A stretch of 38,593 bases of DNA from a virus. The DNA is taken from positions 1 to 38,593 of the IMG/VR virus record IMGVR_UViG_3300027793_000151. The stretch is one strand, 5' to 3'. Of the stretch, positions 15,334-23,458 are shown one piece after another. The position numbers were made by a program, and so were the translations under genes. The notes below the pieces were generated by a model. The model saw only the letters and a list, made by a program, of their open reading frames with translations. It did not search any database and was not told where the DNA came from. Numbering within the stretch: position 1 is the stretch's first letter; each line of letters opens with the position of its first letter.

Positions 15334-16194
15334 ATGTCGCAGATTGTACGACCGCAGAATAGGAGAGAGTTTATGGATAAGCTCATTGTTCCGGCTGATC
15401 CTCAGTATGGAAATCCTAATCTCGTATTTTCTGAGCCATTTAAGCCCGGACAGCCTGAATTCAATAGAGCATACGAGACTGCATTTGAACCTATAGCAGA
15501 CAAAAAATACTCAATAGGACTTGAGGATATTGATTTATCAATAATGTACCATTTTACAAACGTTCTTAAGCTTACGGTATTTCAAAACAATTCTACGGTA
15601 CTGGTTCCGATCATTTACGGATCTCCTGAAAAATGGAAATCAATTCAAAAGGATGGATATTATCGCGATAATGCTGCAAGAATCATGTCTCCTCTGCTTG
15701 TCTTTAAAAGATCTTCAGTAGTTCAAAACCGTACTCTAGGAAATAAGATTGACGGTAATGCTGCAAAAAATGTACAGCTCTACGAAAAGCCTTTTTCTAG
15801 AAAGAATATATACGATAACTTTAATGTTCTACAAAATCAAAAGCCGCAGAGAGAATATACAGTAGTAGTAACTCCTGACTATGTCACTGTAAATTATACT
15901 GTTATAATGTGGACTAACTTTGTAGAACAAATGAACAAATTAATTGAAGCAGTTAACTTTGCTTCTAATTCTTACTGGGGAGACCCCGATTCTTTTCAGT
16001 TTCTCGCTAAGACTGAAACGTTTAATGACGCCCAAGTCTACGAGCAAGGTGAGGATAGACTTGTAAGAACTGAATTTGATCTCACTGTAAACGGTTATTT
16101 GATTCCGGATTCACTGAATGCATATCTCGCACAGCTATCTGGAAAGACCTACAATATCTGTAAAATAGTGTTTACCACCGAGCAGGTCCAGTAA
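15334..16194 (+). CDS. gp15: Tail terminator / sheath stabiliser (T4 gp15-like)
   Basis: The protein has 286 residues, against 272 in T4. After an N-terminal extension, TVFQNNSTVLVPIIYGSPEKW and the following AARIMSPLLVFKRSSV match the T4 gp15 pattern: VPI-Y-AS-K-x, then a conserved Pro-x-hydrophobic strand. Later, TVNYTVIMWTNFVEQMNKLIEAV parallels the YELSIFTRYEDDMFQIVEQI segment. The C-terminus RTEFDLTVNGYLIPDS parallels RRIEWSLTFEVNGWMYP. gp15 forms the hexameric ring that ends the tail and joins it to the neck. Gene order after gp13 and gp14 supports this strongly. Confidence 0.85.
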   Translation: MSQIVRPQNRREFMDKLIVPADPQYGNPNLVFSEPFKPGQPEFNRAYETAFEPIADKKYSIGLEDIDLSIMYHFTNVLKLTVFQNNSTVLVPIIYGSPEKWKSIQKDGYYRDNAARIMSPLLVFKRSSVVQNRTLGNKIDGNAAKNVQLYEKPFSRKNIYDNFNVLQNQKPQREYTVVVTPDYVTVNYTVIMWTNFVEQMNKLIEAVNFASNSYWGDPDSFQFLAKTETFNDAQVYEQGEDRLVRTEFDLTVNGYLIPDSLNAYLAQLSGKTYNICKIVFTTEQVQ

Positions 16195-16224
16195 CGCCAG
16201 GTTGTTTATTGTTGCGGAATTAAC

Positions 16225-16231
16225 TATTTAT
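16225..16231 (+). promoter_or_regulatory. Late-promoter-like motif
   Basis: AACTATTTATAAAC lies 17 bases before the GTG start at 16249. Confidence 0.6.
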
Positions 16232-16248
16232 AAACAAATTTCTTAGGC

Positions 16249-17601
16249 GTGGCCAATACTATTTCACTCGCGGGTATATCACCCGGCCAAATAATTGAAG
16301 CCGATCAGCTCCAAAGGGTTATATATGCGTTGAACGGAGTAAGTGGTAGCGACATTATAATGTCCGGCAGCCTAGGGGTTACCGGATCGGCCGAGTTTTC
16401 TAGTTCTGTAGTGTTTTTTGCAGGCGCAACTGGATCTTTATTTGGTACTTCTAGCTGGGCTCTCAACGCTATAACAGCATCTTACGCACTCAACGCTGCA
16501 GGAAGCGACACCGGATCCCTTCTCTTAACCGCTTCTTTCACCAACCCTTCTATTACTTTTACAAAAGGAAACGGAACTACTTTCTTAATTAACTTATCAA
16601 CGTTAGTTCCAAACACAGCATCATATGCCCTCAATGCTGGTACTGCTTCATACTTTAGCGGTTCAATTTCAAACGCAATTTCCGCTTCTTATGCATTAAG
16701 TGCTTCATATTCGTTATTTGCAGCTACCGCTTCGTATGCTCAAATATTTCCTTTCACTGGTTCAGCTATAATTAGCAGCAGTTTAAGTGTAACAGGTAGC
16801 GCAAATGTTACCGGTTCGTTATTCGTTAACGGATTACTAGTCGGTGCTGATACTGGCGCACAGTTAGCTATATGGCGATACACTTCAAGTCTCTTAACAG
16901 GAGTAGATCCTGGCCCCGGCTACTTTAGACTCAATGCAGTATGGTCCTCATCACCGAATTCAGCATCTTTTGATAATTTTGCCTATAATCCAAGTGTTAG
17001 TTTCTCTGGCTACTTAGATAATCTTACTGTAGGTACTATAATTAAACTCGTTAGCCTTACCGAAGGCGGTACTTACAAGTTATTACAAATTACTAGCACT
17101 ACTCCACCTGAAACCGGCTACGAAACATACGGAGTATCGCAGTTAACATCAGCAGGTAATGATCCTAATGATGGCGATCAATTCGCATTCATTCCTGTAG
17201 GTTCACCAGGTGTAGGCTTTGATACTATTGCCAATCCAGGTCCAGGTAGAGTGATTTTATCAGACGGATCTACCAACGCAGCCTCCGCTTCTGTAAATCT
17301 GATATTTACAGGCAGTAATTTTCTCGTAACCGGCTCTACGATTTTCAATGCAATACAAGGAGAAACCAATATTGTAACTGTAAGATCAGGTAGTGCTAAC
17401 TACTTAACAATAAATACAGCTAGTTTTTTCGACATATATAGCAATCTGTTTAATGTACGTAACCAAACTACACAGCAACCTGTATTAACTGTAAGTCAGA
17501 GTATAGTTCAAATAGCAACTCATTCAGTAGCACCAGCCGGTACAGCACCAAATGGGGGATTATATTTTACTTCTACGAGTTTCTACGTAGGTCTGGACTA
17601 A
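16249..17601 (+). CDS. Fibre-type structural protein 1 (TASYALNA/TGSL repeats)
   Basis: This 450-residue protein probably starts at a GTG (MANTISLAGISPGQ). It is dominated by low-complexity units: TGSLFGTSSWALNAITASYA, repeated TASYALNA-like words, and VTGSANVTGSL steps. Such runs occur in phage fibre shafts and form trimeric beta structures. A less repetitive domain lies at about 205-345 (AIWRYTSSLLTGVDPGPGYF ... GDQFAFIPVGSPG). The end, APNGGLYFTSTSFYVGLD, resembles the GGLY-type C-terminal caps of phage fibres. Role in the virion (tail or head fibre) cannot be told from sequence. It shares the phrase FGTSSWALNA with the 1292-residue fibre. Confidence 0.8.
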   Translation: MANTISLAGISPGQIIEADQLQRVIYALNGVSGSDIIMSGSLGVTGSAEFSSSVVFFAGATGSLFGTSSWALNAITASYALNAAGSDTGSLLLTASFTNPSITFTKGNGTTFLINLSTLVPNTASYALNAGTASYFSGSISNAISASYALSASYSLFAATASYAQIFPFTGSAIISSSLSVTGSANVTGSLFVNGLLVGADTGAQLAIWRYTSSLLTGVDPGPGYFRLNAVWSSSPNSASFDNFAYNPSVSFSGYLDNLTVGTIIKLVSLTEGGTYKLLQITSTTPPETGYETYGVSQLTSAGNDPNDGDQFAFIPVGSPGVGFDTIANPGPGRVILSDGSTNAASASVNLIFTGSNFLVTGSTIFNAIQGETNIVTVRSGSANYLTINTASFFDIYSNLFNVRNQTTQQPVLTVSQSIVQIATHSVAPAGTAPNGGLYFTSTSFYVGLD

Positions 17602-17608
17602 AAATAAC

Positions 17609-17615
17609 TATTTAT
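17609..17615 (+). promoter_or_regulatory. Late-promoter-like motif
   Basis: AACTATTTATTACC lies 22 bases before the ATG at 17638, just after the previous fibre stop. Confidence 0.6.
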
Positions 17616-17637
17616 TACCGTAAAACCTTAAATCAAA

Positions 17638-19008
17638 ATGGCAAATTGGAAAAAAGTCGTAGTATCGGGTAGTGCAGCCGAACTAGATAGTCTCAGAATA
17701 GCAAATAACGGGCTAGTAGTAACCGGATCGGTGAAAGCTGGTCTGAGTAATTCAAACCAAGCTAACATCGTTTCTTACGATACAGCAACTGGCCAGTTCT
17801 TCTATCAAGGAACCGGTTCATTTACTGCAACTACTGCTTCTTATATCCTAAGCTCTGGTGTTGATGGTCCTCTAGGAATGAATAGCATTGCTAGCGCTTC
17901 ACAAGCACTTACTGCATCTCTTGCTCTAAGAACTACTGGAAGTCTTTCTCAAGTAGCAAGTAGAGGTATTGCACCATTTAGCTTTGACGGTAGTACAAAC
18001 GTGCAAATCGAAGTAAGCGGTGCTGCTCAATTAAATAACAATCAAATTACAAAATGGGATTCTACAGATGGTAAGTTTGTGAATTCTAGTGTATTTGATA
18101 ACGGTACTTACGTTTACGGTAGCACTAGCCTGAGATTTACAGGTACAGAAACACAGCTCACAGGTTCGTTTACAGGTTCATTTGCCGGCGAATTCGTAGG
18201 AGTTACCAACCTACCTGATTTAACTCAAGGTACTGGTATTACAGCCTTTACTTATGACGGTGGTGCAACTGCTACTGTAGCAGTATCTGGAGCCTCTAGC
18301 TTAACAACTGATAAGATTACAAAATGGACCGGTGATGCATTTGCAAATACCAGTCTTTCTGATAACGGAACAGTAGTCAGCGGTGCTAGTTCAATTCAAT
18401 TGACCGGAACTAATTCAAGCCTAACCGGTTCATTTACCGGATCATTCAAAGGCGACGGATCTCAGTTGACCGGACTAGTAACGACCTTGAAGATTACCGG
18501 TTCTTATTCTACAGAACCTTCAACCTTTACCACTGTTGATCTCCTCAACCAAGGATTAACAATTGCAGGTACACTCAATGAGATCAACGTTACTGCTTCT
18601 GCACAAACAGTAACTATCGGACTACCTGGATATGTTGAAGTAACCGACCTAACTGTTAATAACAACTTAGTTGTACTTGGTACTGCTAGCTTCCAAAATA
18701 CAACTAACTTAGAGATCAAAGATAGATTCATCCTCTTAGCTTCTGGTTCAAATACGCCCGGCGATGGAGGTTTAGTTGTACAGCAAGCAACTCAAGACGT
18801 AGGAGAGCTATTCGGATTCGATAACGGAACCCAAAGATGGGCTGTAACAGGATCATTCAACGCTTCTCTTTCATCTTTCACACCTGATGCATTCATGGCA
18901 GCAGTAGTAGAGGGAGCTAGCGGAGATCCAACCACAGCACCTGCTAAGTATGTAGCAAAAGGTAATATATTCGTAGGAAGCGATGAAACAATTTGGATTT
19001 ATTCTTAA
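17638..19008 (+). CDS. Fibre-type structural protein 2 (NWKKVVVSGS N-terminus)
   Basis: This 456-residue protein starts MANWKKVVVSGSAAELDSL, closely like the 1292-residue fibre (MPNWKKLIVSGSDASLNSL). The shared N-terminus probably marks a common attachment site on the virion. The body alternates TGSFTGSF words with two copies of a repeated unit: NNQITKWDSTDGKFVNSSVFDNG (about 137-160) and TDKITKWTGDAFANTSLSDNG (about 222-242). A C-terminal domain from about 335 (EVTDLTVNNNLVVLGTASFQ ... DRFILLASGSNTPGDGGLVV ... RWAVTGSFNA) resembles fibre-tip or decoration modules. Function is inferred from composition and neighbourhood. Confidence 0.8.
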   Translation: MANWKKVVVSGSAAELDSLRIANNGLVVTGSVKAGLSNSNQANIVSYDTATGQFFYQGTGSFTATTASYILSSGVDGPLGMNSIASASQALTASLALRTTGSLSQVASRGIAPFSFDGSTNVQIEVSGAAQLNNNQITKWDSTDGKFVNSSVFDNGTYVYGSTSLRFTGTETQLTGSFTGSFAGEFVGVTNLPDLTQGTGITAFTYDGGATATVAVSGASSLTTDKITKWTGDAFANTSLSDNGTVVSGASSIQLTGTNSSLTGSFTGSFKGDGSQLTGLVTTLKITGSYSTEPSTFTTVDLLNQGLTIAGTLNEINVTASAQTVTIGLPGYVEVTDLTVNNNLVVLGTASFQNTTNLEIKDRFILLASGSNTPGDGGLVVQQATQDVGELFGFDNGTQRWAVTGSFNASLSSFTPDAFMAAVVEGASGDPTTAPAKYVAKGNIFVGSDETIWIYS

Positions 19009-19030
19009 TAGGTTTTTAAAAAAGATAGTT

Positions 19031-19237
19031 ATGGGGTTTAACGCAAGAAATCTAACTGTAAATAACAACAGCGTAGAGGAGCCCAAACCGGCTCCTTTAC
19101 CTGTTTTAAATTTAAAAAAAGACGAAGTTGAGCATCTTTTGAATCTCGTTCGAGAATCTCATTTTAAAGGAGAACACGTTCAAAAAATCTTTGAACTCGT
19201 GTTAAAACTACAGGATTACTATATTAAGCTTCCCTGA
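19031..19237 (+). CDS. Small protein following fibre 2
   Basis: The product has 68 residues from the ATG at 19031 (MGFNARNLTVNNNSVEEPKP). An upstream ATG at 18983 would overlap the fibre gene by 26 bases and add a hydrophobic stretch, which is less likely. The N-terminal third is Pro/Asn-rich. The remainder, LKKDEVEHLLNLVRESHFKGEHVQKIFELVLKLQDYY, forms two amphipathic helices, like small helical-hairpin assembly factors. Function is unknown. It lies directly after a fibre gene, as do two other small genes here. Confidence 0.7.
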   Translation: MGFNARNLTVNNNSVEEPKPAPLPVLNLKKDEVEHLLNLVRESHFKGEHVQKIFELVLKLQDYYIKLP

Positions 19238-19245
19238 TTCTCTGC

Positions 19246-19252
19246 TATTTAT
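19246..19252 (+). promoter_or_regulatory. Late-promoter-like motif upstream of the 1292-residue fibre
   Basis: TGCTATTTATATTA lies 95 bases before the ATG at 19348, leaving a long leader. Confidence 0.55.
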
Positions 19253-19293
19253 ATTAAGGACAGCACTGTTGGCCCGGTAAGGGAAGTAGGCGT

Positions 19294-19312
19294 ATACACG
19301 GCATAAGTGTAT
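19294..19312 (+). promoter_or_regulatory. Leader hairpin upstream of the 1292-residue fibre
   Basis: ATACAC (19294-19299) pairs with GTGTAT (19307-19312) around a seven-base loop, inside the 95-base leader that follows a promoter-like motif. Confidence 0.4.
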
Positions 19313-19347
19313 GTATCTAACCGCAGAAGAAACTGTCACAATATAGT

Positions 19348-22300
19348 ATGCCAAATTGGAAAAAACTCATTGTCAGTGGATCAGATGCATCACTGAATTC
19401 TCTCGTAGTAGCTACAAACGTCAATGCCCAGTCCTTTACAGGATCACTGTTTGGTACTTCTAGCTGGGCGTTAAACGCTACTACTGCCTCTTTTGTTACT
19501 GCATCCAACGTATATGGCCCTTATGGAGCAAGTAGCGTATTGAGTGCTTCTTACGCACAGACTGCTTCTTATGCCGTAAATATTACAGTATCAGGAGCTA
19601 TACAAAATGTAGACTATATTGATTTCGATACTACAGCTAGCTACACACTTGCAGAAGGAAGGCTAGGATGGGATAGTGGAGATGGAACATTACAATTAGG
19701 TTTAGCTGGCGGAACCGTACAGTACTCTGTCGGTGAAACGCTTTATGCATATGTATATAATGCAGAAGCAACCACTCTGACAAAAGGACAGGCAGTCTAT
19801 ATTTCCGGATCACAAGGAAACAGGGTTGCCGTCAAATTAGCAAACGATTCCGGAGATCCTTCTTCTGCAGGAACATTAGGGTTAGTTGCCGAAACTATTG
19901 CTGCAGGAGGTACAGGATGGGTAATTACTGAAGGTCCTTTAAGAAAGCTAAACACCCTAGGATTGACAGCAGGAAAGCTCGTTTTCCTCAGTTCTACCCC
20001 AGGGGACTACACTCAGACACCTCCCACTGCCCCAAGCCATAGTGTAAGACTAGGATACGTAGAAAGAGTTAGTGCAACAGTAGGATCAATTTTCGTTAAG
20101 GTCGATAATGGGTATGAAATAGGAGAACTTCACGATGTAGTAGATAACACAACAACATCTTCATACGGCGATTTACTTATTAAGAGCGGTAGTGTTTGGA
20201 TTAATTCAAAACAACTTACCGGCTCCTACACATTAACAGGTTCGTTAAGTACAAGCGGTTCAAATGTCTTTATTGGTAACCAAACAGTAACTGGTAGTTT
20301 ATTTACTAGCGGATCAAATACATTAATTGGATCTACAACATTAACCGGTAGTTTAAATATTACTGGATCTACTACTCAAGTAGGTAATAACAACCTAGTA
20401 GGTAATACATCGCTATCTGGAAGCCTGACTATATCAGGATCTCAAGGCGCCTCAACACCAACTATTAATATTTTTGGTGACATAGAGCAGACAGGTTATA
20501 CTAGATTCCTTCCAGTAACAACAAATATAAACACATCAATATCTGCCTCTTACATTTATGTAAGTGGAACTACAAATGACTTATATTTCTCTCAAAATGG
20601 AGCTGGATATAGTAATACAACTCGTTTACGTTGGTTAGAAGGTAATTTATACACAGGTTTATTAAACGGCGGTGTAATTACCTCACAATCATCCACAGTT
20701 TACCAGATATCAAGTGGTAGCGGTATTATAGTTAATTTAAACGCAAGTTTAAATGATAATCCATACCCTACAGTCCAATACTTAAACTGGCCTAATCTTT
20801 CAGCTAGTATTGCTCCTTTTACAGCATCTTATGACCAAGCATTTGTTGGTATTGATTCAACAAACAACATTTTTGCTCAAGGAACACCTTTCTCTAACGG
20901 CCAATTTGATACTGTAATAAACATTGGTAACGTACTATTCCAAAACGGATCTACAATTAATGGTTTTAAAACACAACCTTCTGTAGCATATGGTTTTGAA
21001 CAATCACAAAATGTATTTAATAGAGCATTTGGACCATTAAAATTATCTGGTTATACTTTATCTCCTAGTGGATCAAGTACAGGAAGTTTAATAGTAGGAA
21101 GCGGTACTGCTTATGCACCTGGGTCTAATTACACAATAGATCCAAATGAACCTTATTATACAGTTGACTCTGGTACTAATATATCTAAAATATTTAGATA
21201 CTATCAATCAGGATCTAGCTGGGTTTATAATACAAATGCTGGTGCTGGTTTTACAACTGTAGATCCAACTCAATATTCTAATAATGGTGTTTTAACAAAC
21301 GTAGGCGCCGGTAACTGGTCTGTTCAAAGAGTGTTCTGGTTCCCTAATAGTGTAACTAAAGCAATAGTGGTTTACTACGGTAACGCCATTTATGCTACTG
21401 AAAATGATGCTCTTGCAAACATCCCGTTTGAATCGTTTGTTGAAGCACCAAATACAGCAGCTAATGCTATTTACCTTGGAGCTATTGTAATTAACGGTAG
21501 CGGTGTATTTACAAACCCTAGTACTTTTACAATCTACCCCGGAGGCCTATTTAGGCAAGTAGGAGGATCTGGAGGCGGAGGATCAGTAGTAACACAAACA
21601 CTATCCGGCCTGTCTGACGTTAACATATCTGGACCAACTGATTACCAACCTCTAGTTTACAGTACAACTCAAGCAAAATGGATTAACGCATCCTTTATCA
21701 GTGCTTCTATTTCAGGAAATGCAGCTACAGCAACAACTGCTTCCTACGTACTAAACGCAGTATCGGCATCGTTTGCAACTAGTGCGTCTTATGCCCTTTC
21801 AAGCTCTTATGCCTTGAATGCGACTTCTGCATCAAGTGTAACTGGAGGTACAACAAATTACGTAGCTCTTTGGAAAACAAATACAGCATTAAGCCGTAGT
21901 GCTTTTTATCAAGACCCAAATAACAATAACTACGTAGGTTTATTTACTAACGCACCTTCTTACAGTCTGGATGTTCTCGGGGACGTAAGAGCACAAGTAG
22001 ACTTGCGCGGTGAAGCTAAGGTATATTTCCCGAACCTAGCAGAAGGATCTCCGTCTACAGATGTATTGATCTGGGATTCAGCTGTCGGCCAACTCTACCG
22101 TACCGGATCCAGCGGATTAAGCGTAGGTAGTGCCTCCTTCGCCACTTCTGCATCTAGAGCAATTAGTTCAGCAACAGCTTCTTATGTATTACAGTCTATA
22201 TCTGCATCTTATGCAGCTACAGCCTCTTCAGCAGATAACTTTACTATTAGAAATAACTTCTTTGTACCTTCAATAAGTGATCAAAGGATATTGTATAAAT

Positions 22301-23226
22301 CAGGAAGCGCAGTAACTGGGTCAAATGATTTTACTTGGAATTACACCTCAAATCAATTAACAATCAACGGAGGTGCTGCTTCCGGACAGATACAAGTTAA
22401 TCCATTAGGCGTAGACGGCGTTTATTTAGGTGCTAGAGCTGGAATAACTGCAGGAGAAGCAGGTCTTTATAGCGCTAACAGCGATCAATCAATCGCACTC
22501 TATGATCCTGGTGTAAACAGCTACTATTACAGTAACGGTAATTATAAGTTTGACGGTAATATCCATCAATTTACAGGATCTGCAGCAATCACTCAAAACG
22601 TTACCGCCTCTAATGCACTTATTACAGGTACAATTACGGCACAGACCCTCGTTGTACAGACTGTCACTTCTTCAATCGTTTATTCTTCAGGTAGTAACAG
22701 GTTCGGTAATCAGTTAAGTGATACACAGCAGTTTACAGGATCGGTATCTATTACTGGATCTCTGGCCGCAAGCCTGACTAATGTTGATCAAACTAATATC
22801 GTAGGCTATAATACGTCTACCGGTCAATTATTCTATCAATCTACAAGTTCACTAAGTGTCACTTCGGCATCCTATGCTGCTACAGCAAGCTATGCTACCG
22901 TATTTAACATCTCATCTTCACTATACTCTGCAGGAGCAAGAACAGCACCGGCCGGGGCAGAAACAGCTATCATAACCCTGAATACAGGGTCATATACAGC
23001 TGCATTCTTTGATTACACAGTATCATCAGGATCAAATGCTAGGGCCGGTACAGTAATGTCGGTGTGGAATGGTGCAAGCGTTCAATATACAGATAATTCA
23101 ACACTTGATATTGGAGGTACTTCTGATATTACGTTGAAGGTAGAAGTAGGAGGTGCTAACGCCCAGCTAGTAGCTACAACAACGACATCTGCTTGGACGG
23201 TGAAAACAACCTACAGATTAATATAA
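19348..23226 (+). CDS. Long fibre protein (1292 residues)
   Basis: This is the largest gene in the window. The N-terminus PNWKKLIVSGS is shared with fibre 2, followed by TGSLFGTSSWALNATTASF repeats. Residues about 85-265 form a conserved-looking domain: DYIDFDTTASYTLAEGRLGW, KGQAVYISGSQGNRVAV, VITEGPLRKLNT and SVRLGYVERVSATVGSIFV. TGSL steps follow. A long unique domain spans about 390-745 (FLPVTTNINTSISASYIYV ... VQRVFWFPNSVTKAIVVYYG ... PGGLFRQVGGSGGGGS) and is more AT-rich than its flanks. TASYAL repeats, a LGDVRAQVDLRG beta segment and a distal domain follow, ending in WTVKTTYRL. It is probably a tail fibre or tail spike subunit with modules in series. No peptidase or lyase motif was seen. 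Confidence 0.85.
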   Translation: MPNWKKLIVSGSDASLNSLVVATNVNAQSFTGSLFGTSSWALNATTASFVTASNVYGPYGASSVLSASYAQTASYAVNITVSGAIQNVDYIDFDTTASYTLAEGRLGWDSGDGTLQLGLAGGTVQYSVGETLYAYVYNAEATTLTKGQAVYISGSQGNRVAVKLANDSGDPSSAGTLGLVAETIAAGGTGWVITEGPLRKLNTLGLTAGKLVFLSSTPGDYTQTPPTAPSHSVRLGYVERVSATVGSIFVKVDNGYEIGELHDVVDNTTTSSYGDLLIKSGSVWINSKQLTGSYTLTGSLSTSGSNVFIGNQTVTGSLFTSGSNTLIGSTTLTGSLNITGSTTQVGNNNLVGNTSLSGSLTISGSQGASTPTINIFGDIEQTGYTRFLPVTTNINTSISASYIYVSGTTNDLYFSQNGAGYSNTTRLRWLEGNLYTGLLNGGVITSQSSTVYQISSGSGIIVNLNASLNDNPYPTVQYLNWPNLSASIAPFTASYDQAFVGIDSTNNIFAQGTPFSNGQFDTVINIGNVLFQNGSTINGFKTQPSVAYGFEQSQNVFNRAFGPLKLSGYTLSPSGSSTGSLIVGSGTAYAPGSNYTIDPNEPYYTVDSGTNISKIFRYYQSGSSWVYNTNAGAGFTTVDPTQYSNNGVLTNVGAGNWSVQRVFWFPNSVTKAIVVYYGNAIYATENDALANIPFESFVEAPNTAANAIYLGAIVINGSGVFTNPSTFTIYPGGLFRQVGGSGGGGSVVTQTLSGLSDVNISGPTDYQPLVYSTTQAKWINASFISASISGNAATATTASYVLNAVSASFATSASYALSSSYALNATSASSVTGGTTNYVALWKTNTALSRSAFYQDPNNNNYVGLFTNAPSYSLDVLGDVRAQVDLRGEAKVYFPNLAEGSPSTDVLIWDSAVGQLYRTGSSGLSVGSASFATSASRAISSATASYVLQSISASYAATASSADNFTIRNNFFVPSISDQRILYKSGSAVTGSNDFTWNYTSNQLTINGGAASGQIQVNPLGVDGVYLGARAGITAGEAGLYSANSDQSIALYDPGVNSYYYSNGNYKFDGNIHQFTGSAAITQNVTASNALITGTITAQTLVVQTVTSSIVYSSGSNRFGNQLSDTQQFTGSVSITGSLAASLTNVDQTNIVGYNTSTGQLFYQSTSSLSVTSASYAATASYATVFNISSSLYSAGARTAPAGAETAIITLNTGSYTAAFFDYTVSSGSNARAGTVMSVWNGASVQYTDNSTLDIGGTSDITLKVEVGGANAQLVATTTTSAWTVKTTYRLI

Positions 23227-23231
23227 AGCTT

Positions 23232-23405
23232 ATGTATCAAGTACAAATGGAATTTATTCCAGGTAATGATCAAATTTGGGTAGCACGTCTCAATCCAAAC
23301 GATCCGGTATATGAATACCCGACCCTTATGGAAGCAGAAGCAAAAGCATTTGAGTTAGAAAGTGCCGATCCAACCAATAGAAAGTATAGAGTTGTAGAGG
23401 TATAA
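23232..23405 (+). CDS. Small protein following the long fibre
   Basis: The product has 57 residues from the ATG at 23232 (MYQVQMEFIPGNDQIWVARL). An alternative start at 23193 lies inside the fibre gene and is less likely. It looks like a compact alpha/beta fold: a beta hairpin, then a helix (TLMEAEAKAFELESA), then a beta strand (RKYRVVEV). This resembles short phage proteins of unknown function. It begins five bases after the fibre stop and may be a fibre assembly partner, by position only. Confidence 0.7.
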   Translation: MYQVQMEFIPGNDQIWVARLNPNDPVYEYPTLMEAEAKAFELESADPTNRKYRVVEV

Positions 23406-23406
23406 C

Positions 23407-23413
23407 TATTTAT
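23407..23413 (+). promoter_or_regulatory. Late-promoter-like motif
   Basis: AACTATTTATATAC lies 45 bases before the ATG at 23459 and immediately follows the previous stop. Confidence 0.6.
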
Positions 23414-23426
23414 ATACAAAACCCCT

Positions 23427-23450
23427 ATCTCAGGGAAAGTGAACTGAGAT
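23427..23450 (+). promoter_or_regulatory. Leader hairpin
   Basis: ATCTCAG (23427-23433) pairs perfectly with CTGAGAT (23444-23450) around a ten-base loop, between the promoter-like motif and the start of the kelch fibre gene. Confidence 0.5.
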
Positions 23451-23458
23451 GATATAAT

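Noticed and set aside
18983-19030. Upstream start for the small gene after fibre 2
   Set aside because: It would overlap the fibre gene by 26 bases and add 16 hydrophobic residues. The ATG at 19031 is the natural start.
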